A stretch of 64,000 bases of DNA from Taklimakanibacter deserti (GCA_003574785.1 QORU01000005.1:310001-374000); one strand, 5' to 3'; shown: positions 10,268-19,738, counted from the first letter of the stretch. Made by a program: numbers and translations. The notes: generated from the sequence alone by a model not told the origin.

Positions 10268-11119
10268 ATGACCACCCTCGATGTGGAATCGGTCCAGGCC
10301 TTCGTGATGGTGGCCGAGCTGCAAAGCTTCACCCGGGCGGCCGAGACGCTCGGCACCACCCAGGCCGCGATCAGCGTGAAGCTGAAGCGGCTGGAGGACC
10401 GGCTGGGCTTCCGGCTGATCGAAAGGACGCCGCGGCGCGTGCGTCCCTCGGCCAAGGGAGCGGCTTTCCTGTGCGCGGCGCGCGAATTCATCGCCGCCCA
10501 TGAACGCGCCGTGGCCGGGCTTTCGGCGACCCCGCGCCGCCTCGCTCTGGGCTTCATCGACCATGTGGCGGGGGCCGAGTTTCCGGGCCTTCTGTCGCGG
10601 CTGCATGCGCATGATCCGGCCCTGGTGATCGAGGTCCGGATCGACGTCGCCCGCAATCTCCTCGCTGCCTATGACAAGGGCGCCCTCGATGCGGTGATCG
10701 TGCGCTGCGAGGACGATCGCCGCCAGGGCGAGGTCTTGACCGAGGAGCATCTCGGCTGGTTCGCGGCGCCGGGCTTCACGCGCGCCCAGAACGAGCCCTT
10801 GCGGCTCGCCTCCTTCGCGCCGACTTGTGCTGAGCGCATCATGGCGACACGCGCCCTCGATACGGCCGGCATCGCCTGGACGGAGACCTTCGTCGGCGGC
10901 GGCATGCCGGCGATCGTCGCCGCCGTGTCGGCCGGGCTCGCGGTCGCCCCCTTGACCCATCGCGTGGCGCCCGCCGGCCTCGTCGAGGTGAGCGAGCAAT
11001 TGGGTCTGCCGCGCCTGCCGTCGTCGAATATCGTGCTGCACACGACACTGACCGACGCTAGGTCACGCGCGGCCTTGCGCATTCTCGCCACCGCTTTCCG
11101 CGAACATCGTGTATCCTAG
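10268..11119 (+). CDS. LysR-family transcriptional regulator
   Basis: A 283-residue LTTR. The N-terminal winged helix-turn-helix reads VQAFVMVAELQSFTRAAETL, then TTQAAISVKLKRLEDRLGFR (residues about 8-55). A substrate-binding domain follows, with EVRIDVARNLLAAYDKGALDAVIVR near the middle. It is divergent from the broken MFS exporter, the usual arrangement for an LTTR and its target. No ligand can be inferred. The start at 10268 gives a normal N-terminus. Confidence 0.9.
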   Translation: MTTLDVESVQAFVMVAELQSFTRAAETLGTTQAAISVKLKRLEDRLGFRLIERTPRRVRPSAKGAAFLCAAREFIAAHERAVAGLSATPRRLALGFIDHVAGAEFPGLLSRLHAHDPALVIEVRIDVARNLLAAYDKGALDAVIVRCEDDRRQGEVLTEEHLGWFAAPGFTRAQNEPLRLASFAPTCAERIMATRALDTAGIAWTETFVGGGMPAIVAAVSAGLAVAPLTHRVAPAGLVEVSEQLGLPRLPSSNIVLHTTLTDARSRAALRILATAFREHRVS

Positions 11120-11150
11120 AGCCGACGAGCCAGGCTGGCGAAAGGGAATC

Positions 11151-11735
11151 ATGGTCGTACTCAACCGCATCTATACGCGCACCGGCGACAAGGGCGACAC
11201 GGCGCTGGGCTCGGGCGAGCGGGTGCCGAAAACCCATTTGCGTATCCAGGCCTATGGCACGGTGGACGAGACCAATGCCGTTCTCGGGCTCGCCCGGCTC
11301 CACACCAAGGACGAGCGTTTCGCGAGGCTCGATCAAATGCTGGCGCGCATCCAGAACGATCTCTTCGATTTGGGCGCCGATCTCTGCGTGCCCGACACCG
11401 GCAAGGATCTGGGCTACGAGCCCTTGCGCATGACGGCGCATCAGACGGAACGGCTCGAGGCCGAGATCGACGAATTGAATTCGGCCCTTCAGCCCTTGCG
11501 CTCCTTCGTGCTGCCGGGCGGCCATCCCGCCGCCGCGCATCTCCATCTCTGTCGCACCGTATGCCGGCGCGCCGAGCGCCTCATCGTCGAGCTCAGCCTC
11601 GATCCGAAAGAAGACGTGAGCGACGGTGTCCTCACTTTCGTCAACCGATTGTCCGATTTCTTTTTCGTGGCCAGCCGCTGGGTGAATGCTCAAGGTAGCG
11701 GCGACGTGCTCTGGGTGAAGGGGGCGAACCGCTGA
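11151..11735 (+). CDS. pduO: Cob(I)yrinic acid a,c-diamide adenosyltransferase, PduO type
   Basis: The 194-residue product converts cob(I)alamin and ATP to adenosylcobalamin. Family motifs are NRIYTRTGDKGDTALGSGER at residues 4-23 (ATP loop), VDETNAVLG, DLFDLGADL, FVLPGG and CRRAERLIV near the C-terminus. ATG 11151 is chosen over upstream in-frame codons because AAGGGA precedes it and the family starts here. It overlaps the rhomboid gene by one base. The class II ribonucleotide reductase at 35 kb would consume this cofactor. Confidence 0.94.
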   Translation: MVVLNRIYTRTGDKGDTALGSGERVPKTHLRIQAYGTVDETNAVLGLARLHTKDERFARLDQMLARIQNDLFDLGADLCVPDTGKDLGYEPLRMTAHQTERLEAEIDELNSALQPLRSFVLPGGHPAAAHLHLCRTVCRRAERLIVELSLDPKEDVSDGVLTFVNRLSDFFFVASRWVNAQGSGDVLWVKGANR

Positions 11736-12457
11736 TGTTCGTGCCGCTTCACGACAACACGCCCTTGCAGGTCATCCGCTTCCAATATGTGACGGGCGCG
11801 CTCATCGCTATCAATGTCGTGGTCTTCCTGATGACCGGCGCCTTCACCAGCGAGGAAGGACTGTGGACCTATGCCTCGGGCTACGGCATCATTCCCGTCG
11901 AGCTCATCCACTTCGTCGATCCGCCCGACGCCTATCATCCGGTCCCCGAGCCTCTGACCCTCATCACCTACGAGTTCCTGCATGGCGGCTGGATGCATCT
12001 CATCTCCAACATGCTGTTCCTGTGGGTCTTCGCCGACAATGTCGAGGATGCCTTCGGTCATTTCGGCTTCCTGATCTTCTATCTGATCTGCGGTGCTGCC
12101 GCCGGCATGCTGCACACGCTGGTGCAGTCGCAATCGCCTGCCCCGCTCATCGGCGCGTCCGGCGCGGTGTCGGGCGTTCTCGCCTCCTATCTCCTGCTCT
12201 ATCCCAAGGCGCGCGTCTGGATCCTGCTCTTCCTGCGCATCCCCTTGCCCCTCTCGGCCTTCTGGGTCTTGAGCGGCTGGTTCGTCCTGCAGATTGTCAG
12301 CGCTTTCATGACCACCGAGGAGAATGCCCAGGTCGCCTGGTGGGCCCATATTGGCGGGTTCCTCGCCGGCCTCATCCTCACTTTCGTGCTGCGCTCGCGC
12401 CTTCTGGTCCGCGGCTCGCCGGCCCCCGCTCTCACCCCGCAGCGGGATGAGGAATGA
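11735..12457 (+). CDS. Rhomboid family intramembrane serine protease
   Basis: A 240-residue polytopic membrane protein. The rhomboid catalytic features are all present: H-x3-H-x3-N in FLHGGWMHLISNM (about residues 80-92), the nucleophile in GASGAVSG (about 142-149) and the catalytic His in AHIGGFLAG (about 207-215). The start shares one base with the pduO stop (TGATG), so the pair is an operon. The substrate is unknown. Confidence 0.92.
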   Translation: MFVPLHDNTPLQVIRFQYVTGALIAINVVVFLMTGAFTSEEGLWTYASGYGIIPVELIHFVDPPDAYHPVPEPLTLITYEFLHGGWMHLISNMLFLWVFADNVEDAFGHFGFLIFYLICGAAAGMLHTLVQSQSPAPLIGASGAVSGVLASYLLLYPKARVWILLFLRIPLPLSAFWVLSGWFVLQIVSAFMTTEENAQVAWWAHIGGFLAGLILTFVLRSRLLVRGSPAPALTPQRDEE

Positions 12458-12585
12458 GGAACACGCCGCAACGTCGCAGGCGGCATGGTTTTGCCGCTAT
12501 CGGCGTTGACTCAACTCGGTGTGATCTCTAGTTTCCGCGCGATTTGTGCACCGCCGCATAGGCGGTAACCCCATGAGGAGTGCCC

Positions 12586-13332
12586 ATGAAGGTTCTGGTC
12601 GCGGTCAAGCGCGTCGTCGATTACAACGTCAAGATCAGGGTGAAGGCCGACGGCTCTGGCGTCGAGCTCGCCAATGTGAAGATGTCGATGAACCCCTTCG
12701 ACGAAATTGGCGTCGAGGAAGCGGTGCGGCTGAAAGAGGCCGGCAAGGCGACCGAGATCGTCGCCGTCTCGGTGGGCCCCGCCCAGGCGCAAGAAACCAT
12801 TCGCACCGCCCTTGCCATGGGCGCCGACCGCGGCATCCTCATCAAGAGCGACGACTATGTCGAGCCGCTCGGCATCGCCAAGATCCTGAAAGGCGTGATC
12901 GAGGCGGAGAAGCCCGATCTGGTGATCCTCGGCAAGCAGGCGATCGATGATGATTGCAACCAGACCGGCCAGATGCTCTCCGCCCTCTTGGGCTGGGCGC
13001 AGGCGACCTTCGCCTCGAAGCTCGAGATCAATGGCGGCGAAGCGACGGTGACGCGCGAGATCGATGGCGGCCTCCAGACCATCAAGGTCAAGATGCCGCT
13101 GATCATGACCACCGATCTCCGCCTCAACCAGCCGCGCTATGCGTCGCTCCCCAACATCATGAAGGCGAAGAAGAAGCCGCTCGAAGAGAAGACCCCGGCC
13201 GATTACGGCGCCGACGTCGCGCCCCGCCTCAAGGTCGTCAACACCGCCGAGCCGCCGAAGCGCCAGGCCGGCGTCAAGGTGAAGTCGGTGCCCGAACTCG
13301 TATCGAAGCTCAAGGAAGCGGGAGTGATCTGA
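12586..13332 (+). CDS. etfB: Electron transfer flavoprotein, beta subunit
   Basis: The 248-residue product is the small subunit of ETF, which takes electrons from acyl-CoA dehydrogenases and passes them to ETF-ubiquinone oxidoreductase. It begins [20 protein letters not shown] and contains the family block [17 protein letters not shown], a nucleotide-binding [11 protein letters not shown] motif and [14 protein letters not shown] 12586 is preferred over GTG 12580 because GAGGAG ends five bases upstream. etfA follows after one base. Confidence 0.96.
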   Translation: MKVLVAVKRVVDYNVKIRVKADGSGVELANVKMSMNPFDEIGVEEAVRLKEAGKATEIVAVSVGPAQAQETIRTALAMGADRGILIKSDDYVEPLGIAKILKGVIEAEKPDLVILGKQAIDDDCNQTGQMLSALLGWAQATFASKLEINGGEATVTREIDGGLQTIKVKMPLIMTTDLRLNQPRYASLPNIMKAKKKPLEEKTPADYGADVAPRLKVVNTAEPPKRQAGVKVKSVPELVSKLKEAGVI

Positions 13333-13333
13333 G

Positions 13334-14275
13334 ATGGCTGTTCTCCTCATTGCCGAGCATGACAATGCTCATCTCAAGGACGCGACCCACAAGGCGCTGA
13401 GCGCTGCAGCGAAGCTCGGCGGCGATGTCCATGTGCTCGTCGCCGGCAACAAGGCCGATGCTGCGGCAGCACAGGCGGCGAAGCTCACGGGCGTCGCCAA
13501 GGTGCTGCATGTCGATGCGACGCAATATGAGCGCCCGCTCGCCGAGCCGATGGCGGCGCTGATCGTGGCGCTCGCCGGGCCCTATGACCACATCGTGGCG
13601 CCCGCCACCACCAACGGCAAGAACTACATGCCGCGCGCCGCGGCCCTCCTCGATGTCATGCAGATCTCCGACATCTCGGAAGTGAAATCGCCCGATACTT
13701 TCGTGCGCCTGATCTATGCCGGCAATGCGGTGCAGACGGTGCAGTCGGGCGACAAGAAGAAGCTCATCACGGTCAGGACCGCCGCTTTCCCGGCGACGGA
13801 AGAGGGGGGCTCCGCATCCGTAGAGAAGACGGCGGCACCCGCCGATCCCGGCCTCTCCTCCTATCAGGGCGAGAATCTGTCGAAGACAGATCGCCCCGAG
13901 CTCACCTCGGCCAAGATCATCATCTCCGGCGGCCGCGGCATGCAGAATGGCGAGAACTTCCACATGCTAGACAAGGTCGCCGACAAGCTCGGCGCCGCGG
14001 TCGGCGCCTCGCGCGCGGCCGTCGATGCGGGCTTCGTGCCGAACGACTATCAGGTCGGCCAGACCGGTAAGGTCGTCGCCCCCGATCTCTACATCGCCGT
14101 CGGCATTTCGGGCGCCATACAGCATCTCGCCGGCATGAAGGATTCGAAGGTGATCGTCGCCATCAACAAGGACGAGGAAGCGCCGATCTTCCAGGTCGCC
14201 GATTACGGCCTCGTCGCCGATCTCTTCCAGGCAGTGCCGGAGCTCGAAGCCGAGCTCGGGAAGCTGGGGAAGTAA
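13334..14275 (+). CDS. etfA: Electron transfer flavoprotein, alpha subunit
   Basis: The 313-residue product is the FAD-carrying ETF subunit. The C-terminal FAD domain shows ISGGRGM, then [13 protein letters not shown] and [19 protein letters not shown], the standard cofactor-binding motifs. It forms an operon with etfB (stop and start separated by one base). In relatives the etfBA pair is followed by the 3-hydroxyacyl-CoA dehydrogenase gene; here that gene lies 3.7 kb further on, behind an accessory block. Confidence 0.96.
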   Translation: MAVLLIAEHDNAHLKDATHKALSAAAKLGGDVHVLVAGNKADAAAAQAAKLTGVAKVLHVDATQYERPLAEPMAALIVALAGPYDHIVAPATTNGKNYMPRAAALLDVMQISDISEVKSPDTFVRLIYAGNAVQTVQSGDKKKLITVRTAAFPATEEGGSASVEKTAAPADPGLSSYQGENLSKTDRPELTSAKIIISGGRGMQNGENFHMLDKVADKLGAAVGASRAAVDAGFVPNDYQVGQTGKVVAPDLYIAVGISGAIQHLAGMKDSKVIVAINKDEEAPIFQVADYGLVADLFQAVPELEAELGKLGK

Positions 14276-14280
14276 CATCA

Positions 14281-14309
14281 TCCCCTCTCCCCCTGCGGGG
14301 GAAAGGGTA
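14281..14309. repeat. Short GC-rich palindromic repeat
   Basis: A degenerate copy of the CCCTCTCCC...GGGAGAGGG repeat family found elsewhere in the window, between the convergent etfA and hydrolase genes. Its hairpin pairs TCCCCC with GGGGGA. It may double as a transcription stop but has no T run. Confidence 0.5.
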
Positions 14310-14314
14310 ATGTC

Positions 14315-15733
14315 CTACTTCCGCTTCGCCCTTTCCATCGCCTCGCTCGCGAGCGATCGCTCGCCGATCTCCTGCGTCAGGTTGAAGGTCATTTTCGTGA
14401 CCTTCCACGCGCCATCGATCTTTTCGAGCTGCCAGTCATAGGTGCCGACCGGGCGCCACACTCTGTCGCCCAGATAATGCCTGCCATCGACGAAGGCCGA
14501 GGCCTTCGCCTTGTCGCCATCGATCTCGACCGTCACATCGGCGATCTCGTGGCGCGTCGCATCGAAGCCCGGAACGATGCCGCGCCAGGCGGTCATCAGT
14601 TCCTGAGGCGTCATCTGCTGCGGCTCACCACCCCACAGGCTCGTATAGTCGATGGTGATACGAGACGCGAATGCCCGCATCGCGAGATCGTAATCGGCGA
14701 GGTCAACGGCGAGCGGAATGGAGGAGACGAGCGAGATCACGCGCGCTTCTTCCGCACTCCCCAAAGGCCCGAGCTCGCGTGTCAGATATTTCGCGAAATG
14801 CCTGACCGCCTCATCCGTCGAACGCTTCACCACCTGGGGCTCGTCATAGAAAGCGAAATGATCTTCGCTCGACCATACCAAGTCCTTGGGGGCCTCGACG
14901 GCCTGATAGATCGCTTTCACATTGCCGGCGAGTGCGGCATTGTCGGAATGGACGAAGAGGCTCGGCACCTTGAGCGCCTTGGCGGCGGCGACGGAATCAT
15001 AGTTTAGCCACTCGCTCCAGCCCATCACCGCGAAGCGATTGTCCCACTGCGGGATCCCGCCGCGATCGGCGGAGGCGTAATAGTCAAAGGGCCCGACCAT
15101 GGCGGCGCTCTCATCCACATAATCGAAGGCCTTCACATAGCGCACCTCGCCCGAGCTTTCGAATGCCCGACGCGCCGCCTCGCCTGCTCTGAGGCGGCGC
15201 GCGACACCTGCATCGCCGCCATAGATCGATCCGACGCTGGCTTTGTCATGGAACCAGCCGGCGACCGCGACATAGGCCTTGAACGGCACCCCCTCATTGA
15301 TCGCTTGCGCCGCATAGCCGGCGGAGGCGCAGACGGCGAGGACGCCGGTGCGCAGGGCATCGACTTCGGGCAGCGTCTGAAGGAAGGACGCCGCTGCCTT
15401 GAAGTCCGCGACCTTGCGGGCCGGGCTTTCGAGGCCGCGCGGCGCGCCGCCCGATTCGCCGAAACCGCGGAAGTCGAAAGTGAACGCCGCATAGCCGCGG
15501 CGCGCGAGTTCCTGCGCATAGTTTTGAGCCATCTGCTCCTTGACCGTGGTCCAGGAGCCGGTGACCAGGATGCCGGGCAGCTTCCTGCCCGCATGATCGG
15601 CGGGCAGATGCAGCACGCCCACCATCCTGTCGCCACCGCTGGTGAAGGCGAGCTTGCGCGTCACGATGTCTTGCGCGCTTGCCGGCACTGCGATGACGAG
15701 CGCTGCAAGGATGCTGAGAAGGATGATCTTCAT
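14315..15733 (-). CDS. Exported alpha/beta hydrolase fused to an NTF2/SnoaL-like domain
   Basis: A 472-residue protein with three parts. Residues 1-20 are a signal peptide ending PASAQ. Residues about 22-320 are an alpha/beta hydrolase of the dienelactone-hydrolase/YcjY type: LPGILVTGSWTTVKEQM, FDFRGFGESGG, a nucleophile elbow CASAGY in place of G-x-S-x-G, and a late SSEDHFAFYDEP with the likely catalytic His. Residues about 335-460 look like an NTF2/SnoaL fold (DYDLAMRAFASRITIDYTSL, VGTYDWQLEKIDGAWKVTKM). Each half exists as a separate protein elsewhere, so the fusion is notable. It is downstream of an AraC regulator on the same strand. Confidence 0.75.
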   Translation of the reverse strand: MKIILLSILAALVIAVPASAQDIVTRKLAFTSGGDRMVGVLHLPADHAGRKLPGILVTGSWTTVKEQMAQNYAQELARRGYAAFTFDFRGFGESGGAPRGLESPARKVADFKAAASFLQTLPEVDALRTGVLAVCASAGYAAQAINEGVPFKAYVAVAGWFHDKASVGSIYGGDAGVARRLRAGEAARRAFESSGEVRYVKAFDYVDESAAMVGPFDYYASADRGGIPQWDNRFAVMGWSEWLNYDSVAAAKALKVPSLFVHSDNAALAGNVKAIYQAVEAPKDLVWSSEDHFAFYDEPQVVKRSTDEAVRHFAKYLTRELGPLGSAEEARVISLVSSIPLAVDLADYDLAMRAFASRITIDYTSLWGGEPQQMTPQELMTAWRGIVPGFDATRHEIADVTVEIDGDKAKASAFVDGRHYLGDRVWRPVGTYDWQLEKIDGAWKVTKMTFNLTQEIGERSLASEAMERAKRK

Positions 15734-15801
15734 CTAAACCTCCATTCACCACCATGCTGCGCCGGACGGAAGCGGAGGAGAGGCGCCGTTCTTGCTCTGA
15801 A

Positions 15802-16644
15802 CTAGGCCGATCTTGCTTTTCTGAGGGCGCCTGGTGCTGCGCCGATATGGCGCTTGAACAGGCGGGCGAAGCGCGAGGCGTCGCCAAAGCCCAGCGACCA
15901 GGCGATATCGGCGACCGGCCGCCTTGTCGTTTCGATCAGCAGCCGGGCACGCTCCATGCGCTTTGCCGTGACATAGGCGTGAGGCGGGCGGCCGGTCTCG
16001 GCCTTGAACCGGCGCAGGAAATGATACGGGCTCAACGCCGCGACGGAAGCGAGGCGGTCGAGCGACAGGTCTTCCACCAGATGCGCTTCGATGAAGTCGA
16101 TCGCGCGCAAGATGCGGCGGTCAGGCACGCCCACGCGTTTCTCGAAGAGGCGCGCCTCGGCCAGATGAGCAGCGAGCGCCAAAGTGAGGCTTTCGCGGTA
16201 GAGCGCCGGGCTCGCTTCATCGGCGGCGTGCAGCGCGAAGATGAGCTCGGCCGTCAAGGGATCGAGACGGCCGACGGTAAAATCCTCGATGTCGTTCATG
16301 CCGTCCTCGGCGAAGAGGGCTTTGGGCAGGCTCACATTGATGATCGCTTGCGGCCCTTGCCAGCTGCAGGCGCCTTCGAGGCCGGCGGGGAAGATCCAGC
16401 CCGATCCCGGCAGAAGCGGCAATTCGCGCTGGCGGTCGCTGCCATAGGCACCCCAATGGCCGGGCTGGCTCACCAGCACGAGACCGACCGTCAGCTCATC
16501 GAAACAGAAGCGGCCTTCGCCCGCCTCGAAGCGATGATGCGCGGAGGTCGCGTTCGACCAGCGCCGGATGCCGGGCGCGAGCTCAGTCCATCTCAAAGCA
16601 AAATCCATGAGCGGAAGTGTCTCACGCCTCTGCGTCAAGGCCAC
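15802..16644 (-). CDS. AraC-family transcriptional regulator
   Basis: The 280-residue product has a C-terminal AraC/XylS domain with two helix-turn-helix motifs: LSLDRLASVAALSPYHFLRRFKAE and the conserved VADIAWSLGFGDASRFARLFK. The N-terminal 150 residues are a probable cupin-like sensing domain. The MFS exporter gene ends 16 bases upstream and the hydrolase fusion follows 68 bases downstream, so it probably regulates this block. The start is uncertain: GTG 16644 or ATG 16608, neither with a strong ribosome-binding site. Confidence 0.88.
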   Translation of the reverse strand: MALTQRRETLPLMDFALRWTELAPGIRRWSNATSAHHRFEAGEGRFCFDELTVGLVLVSQPGHWGAYGSDRQRELPLLPGSGWIFPAGLEGACSWQGPQAIINVSLPKALFAEDGMNDIEDFTVGRLDPLTAELIFALHAADEASPALYRESLTLALAAHLAEARLFEKRVGVPDRRILRAIDFIEAHLVEDLSLDRLASVAALSPYHFLRRFKAETGRPPHAYVTAKRMERARLLIETTRRPVADIAWSLGFGDASRFARLFKRHIGAAPGALRKARSA

Positions 16645-16659
16645 TTCACAAGCCCGCGA

Positions 16660-17856
16660 TCATCGCCGCCGTTGCGTAAGCCTGGTCGCGAGCAACGTGA
16701 GCCCGATCGCCGCCGCGGCGAAAAGCGCGCCGGCGGGTGTCAGCCATGCGAGCGCCCGTTCGGCGACGATCTTGCCGCCGACGGCGGCGCCGATCGCCTG
16801 GCCGAGATAGATGGTCGAGGTGTTGAGCGCGACCGAGGCCGAAGCCAGCGCCGGCGCATGGGCGAAGAGCCGGCTCTGCTGCAGCGAGTTGGACGAGAAG
16901 GTGCCGAGGCCCCAGATGGCGATGCTCGCCGCGGCGCCGATGAGGATGCCGGCCGTGACTGAGAACGCGATCATGCCGATGAGGATGGCGAGGAAGGCGA
17001 AGAGGATCAGGCGGTCTATCCCCAAGCGGGCGACGAAGCGCGCCGCCAACGAATTGCCGATGACGCCCGCGAGCCCGAGGCCCGCGAGCAGCAGGGCGAT
17101 GAGGCCGGGCGATGCGCCGAGCATCTCCTTGAACAGAAGCGCCATATAGCTGAACACCGTGAATTGCCCGCAGGCGCTCGCGAGCGTCACCAGAAGGATG
17201 ACGACCAGCACCGGATCGAAGAACACGTCGCGCCAGGCCTTGAGCGACAGTCTCCCGGTATGGAGGCCCTTCGGCACCGTGCGCCAGACGAGGACGGCCG
17301 TGACGAGCGCCAGGACCGCCATCAGCGCAAAGGCGAGGCGCCAGCCGAGGAACGCGCCGATGAGGCTGCCCGTCGGCATGCCGAGGACCGAAGCGATCGA
17401 CCAGCCGATGAAGATGAAGGCGATGGCACCCGCCCGCTTCTCGGGCGGGACCATGAGGCCGACGCTTGCCGCGGCCTGGGGCGTGAAGATGCCGGCCGAG
17501 ATCACCATCAGCGCCCTGATGACGAGGAGGCTCCAGAATTCTGGCGCAAGGGCAGAAAGCGCGTGGCCCAGGGCGTAATAGACGAGCGAGCCCACCAGCA
17601 GCAGCCGGCGGTCGAGGGTGCTGGTCAGCGTGGCGAAGATGGGCGCGCCGAAACCTATGACGATACCGCCCGCGACCATCAACAGGCCGGCCGTGGCGTG
17701 ACTTACACCCAGGCCCGCCGACAGGTCGTTCAGCATGCCGGCCGGCAGGAGGATGCCGGTGCCGATGATGAAATTGCCGGCGAAGAGGGCCCAGAGCGCC
17801 GGCTGCGGCGAGGGCGGTTGCGCGGCCTTGGTCGACGTGTGGTTGTCCTGGGTCAT
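16660..17856 (-). CDS. MFS transporter, DHA1 (AraJ/sugar-efflux-like)
   Basis: A 398-residue, 12-helix transporter. The loop after helix 2 reads TLTSTLDRRLLLVGSL and the helix 4-5 region VPPEKRAGAIAFIFIGWSIA, LGMPTGSLIGAFLGWRLAF, as in DHA1 drug or sugar efflux permeases. It heads an apparent operon with the AraC regulator and is divergent from hbd. The substrate cannot be told from sequence. Confidence 0.88.
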   Translation of the reverse strand: MTQDNHTSTKAAQPPSPQPALWALFAGNFIIGTGILLPAGMLNDLSAGLGVSHATAGLLMVAGGIVIGFGAPIFATLTSTLDRRLLLVGSLVYYALGHALSALAPEFWSLLVIRALMVISAGIFTPQAAASVGLMVPPEKRAGAIAFIFIGWSIASVLGMPTGSLIGAFLGWRLAFALMAVLALVTAVLVWRTVPKGLHTGRLSLKAWRDVFFDPVLVVILLVTLASACGQFTVFSYMALLFKEMLGASPGLIALLLAGLGLAGVIGNSLAARFVARLGIDRLILFAFLAILIGMIAFSVTAGILIGAAASIAIWGLGTFSSNSLQQSRLFAHAPALASASVALNTSTIYLGQAIGAAVGGKIVAERALAWLTPAGALFAAAAIGLTLLATRLTQRRR

Positions 17857-17919
17857 TCCTGACTATGGCGGATGGCGTTCCCCAATGCCTATCGCCCTGA
17901 CGGTATGTCAGACCAGACG

Positions 17920-17937
17920 ATTTCGCACATGCGAAAT
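17920..17937. promoter_or_regulatory. Palindromic operator-like site between the MFS gene and hbd
   Basis: ATTTCGC-ACAT-GCGAAAT is a perfect 7-bp inverted repeat with a four-base centre. It sits in the 146-bp divergent promoter region, 65 bases before the hbd start. Its form fits a dimeric regulator. Which protein binds it is unknown. Confidence 0.45.
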
Positions 17938-18002
17938 GCACTTGCCCCGAAAACAGGCCCGATATAGGCTCCCGCCCCTTACCAGATGGGTAGTAGACGG
18001 AT

Positions 18003-18878
18003 ATGCAGATTAAAAAAGTCGGCGTCATTGGCGCCGGTCAGATGGGCAACGGTATCGCCCATGTGTGTGCCCTTTCGGGCTTCGAGGTGCTTCTCAACGA
18101 TGTGAGCAAGGAGCGGATGGAGGCGGGTCTCGCCACCATCAACGGCAACCTGTCCCGCCAGGTCAGGTCCAGCAAGATCACCGAAGCCGAGCGCGACGAG
18201 GCGCTCAAGAATATTTCGCTCGCCCCAAGCTACGAGGATTTCGGCGCCTGCGATCTCGTGATCGAGAGCGCCGTCGAGGACGAGACGGTGAAGCGCAAGA
18301 TCTTCACCGCGGTCTGCCCGCATCTTTCGGACACAGCCCTCCTCGGCACCAACACCTCGTCGATCTCGATCACGAGGCTCGCCGCCTCGACCGACCGGCC
18401 GGAAAAATTCATGGGCATTCATTTCATGAATCCGGTGCCGTTGATGGAGCTGGTCGAGCTCATCCGCGGCATCGCCACCGATGAGCCGACCTTCCAGTCG
18501 GTGAAGGAGTTCTCGGTCAAGCTCAAGAAGACGATCGCGGTCGCCGAGGATTTTCCGGCTTTCATCGTCAACCGCATCCTGATGCCGATGATCAACGAGG
18601 CGGTCTATACGCTCTATGAGGGCGTCGGCAATGTCGAGGCCATCGACCTGTCGATGAAGCTCGGCGCGCATCATCCGATGGGCCCGCTCGAGCTTGCCGA
18701 CTTCATCGGTCTCGATACGTGTCTGTCGATCATGCAGGTGCTCTATGAGGGCTTGGCCGATTCGAAATACCGTCCCTGCCCGCTCTTGGTGAAATATGTC
18801 GAGGCTGGCTGGCTCGGCCGCAAGACCAATCGCGGCTTCTACGACTATCGCGGCGAGAAGCCGGTCCCGACGCGGTAA
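18003..18878 (+). CDS. hbd: 3-hydroxybutyryl-CoA dehydrogenase
   Basis: The 291-residue enzyme oxidises (S)-3-hydroxybutyryl-CoA with NAD(P). The N-terminal Rossmann motif is VGVIGAGQMGNGIA, the family signature is MGIHFMNPVPLMELVELI, and the C-terminal domain contains FPAFIVNRILMPMINEA and HHPMGPLELADFIGLDT. The length is standard. It functionally belongs with etfBA, from which it is separated by the accessory MFS-AraC-hydrolase block. Confidence 0.95.
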   Translation: MQIKKVGVIGAGQMGNGIAHVCALSGFEVLLNDVSKERMEAGLATINGNLSRQVRSSKITEAERDEALKNISLAPSYEDFGACDLVIESAVEDETVKRKIFTAVCPHLSDTALLGTNTSSISITRLAASTDRPEKFMGIHFMNPVPLMELVELIRGIATDEPTFQSVKEFSVKLKKTIAVAEDFPAFIVNRILMPMINEAVYTLYEGVGNVEAIDLSMKLGAHHPMGPLELADFIGLDTCLSIMQVLYEGLADSKYRPCPLLVKYVEAGWLGRKTNRGFYDYRGEKPVPTR

Positions 18879-18910
18879 AACTACCCTCGCCTGCTACTCT
18901 CTCCGTCATT

Positions 18911-19071
18911 TCCCTTCTCCCGTTGCGAAGCAATGGGAGAAGGTGCGCGAAGCGCGGATGAGGGCTCTTTCGCGCCACGGGCTGATATCCCAACGAATAT
19001 TCCTTGCTGAGGCAAAGAGCCCTCACCCGCCCTTCGGGCACCCTCTCCCATCCTTCGGACGGGAGAGGGGG
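18911..19071. repeat. Inverted pair of GC-rich palindromic repeats
   Basis: Two copies in opposite orientation. The first (about 18911-18967) contains a 14-bp hairpin at 18913-18943 with loop GAA, then TGCGCGAAGCGCG and GATGAGGGCTC. The second (about 19017-19071) reads GAGCCCTCACCC, GCCCTTCGGGC and the hairpin CCCTCTCCC...GGGAGAGGG. Between them are about 50 unrelated bases. The pair lies between the convergent hbd and tlpA genes. Confidence 0.8.
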
Positions 19072-19108
19072 AAACTTGAGAAAGGCGGGCTCCTTCGCTC
19101 TCCCCGTT

Positions 19109-19738
19109 TCACGGGGCGAGGGCAGGCTCCTCCACCGCGGCTTTGATCAGCGCCCGGGCGTCGTCCGAATTCCATTGGGCGGGGCCGAGCAGGCGGCCGA
19201 TCTCGCGGCCCTGGCGGTCGATGAGGATCGAGGCGGGCAGGCCCACCGCCTGGAATTTACTCAAAGCGTCGGTCGAGGGATCGGCATAGAGCTTGAGCGA
19301 CGTGGCGCCCACCTCCTGCAAGAACTTGGCCGAGGCCTCGATGCCCTTGCGGTCGACGCTGATGGCGACCACTTCGAAATCGGGCGAGCCCATGGTGCTC
19401 TGCAAGGCGGCGAGCGCCGGCATCTCCTCGCGGCAGGGCGCGCACCATGTCGCCCACAGATTGACCAGCACGACGCGGCCCTTCCATTGGCTAAGCGACT
19501 GCGCCGCGCCGTTTTCCGCCGTGAAGGCGATCTCAGGCGCTGGCTTTCTTTCGCCCTTGACCACGAAGGCCGCGACCGCGCCTGTCGCCAGCGCCCTGCT
19601 CACCGAGCCTTGCGGCGCGGAAGCCGTCCCGAGCTTGCCATCGCCTTCCCCCTTCAAGTAAACCCCTAAACCTGCAGCGATCAGGGCGAGGACGACGATC
19701 AGGATTGCGGGCTTGCGGTTGCGGGTATTTTCACTCAT
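19109..19738 (-). CDS. tlpA: TlpA-like membrane-anchored thioredoxin
   Basis: A 209-residue periplasmic thiol:disulfide oxidoreductase held by one N-terminal helix ([18 protein letters not shown]). The thioredoxin fold carries [13 protein letters not shown] (active-site CAPC near residues 95-98), AISVDRKG and the cis-proline region [13 protein letters not shown]. In rhizobia TlpA supports cytochrome oxidase assembly. It is divergent from argH with 27 bases between start codons, a conserved arrangement in the order. Confidence 0.92.
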   Translation of the reverse strand: MSENTRNRKPAILIVVLALIAAGLGVYLKGEGDGKLGTASAPQGSVSRALATGAVAAFVVKGERKPAPEIAFTAENGAAQSLSQWKGRVVLVNLWATWCAPCREEMPALAALQSTMGSPDFEVVAISVDRKGIEASAKFLQEVGATSLKLYADPSTDALSKFQAVGLPASILIDRQGREIGRLLGPAQWNSDDARALIKAAVEEPALAP

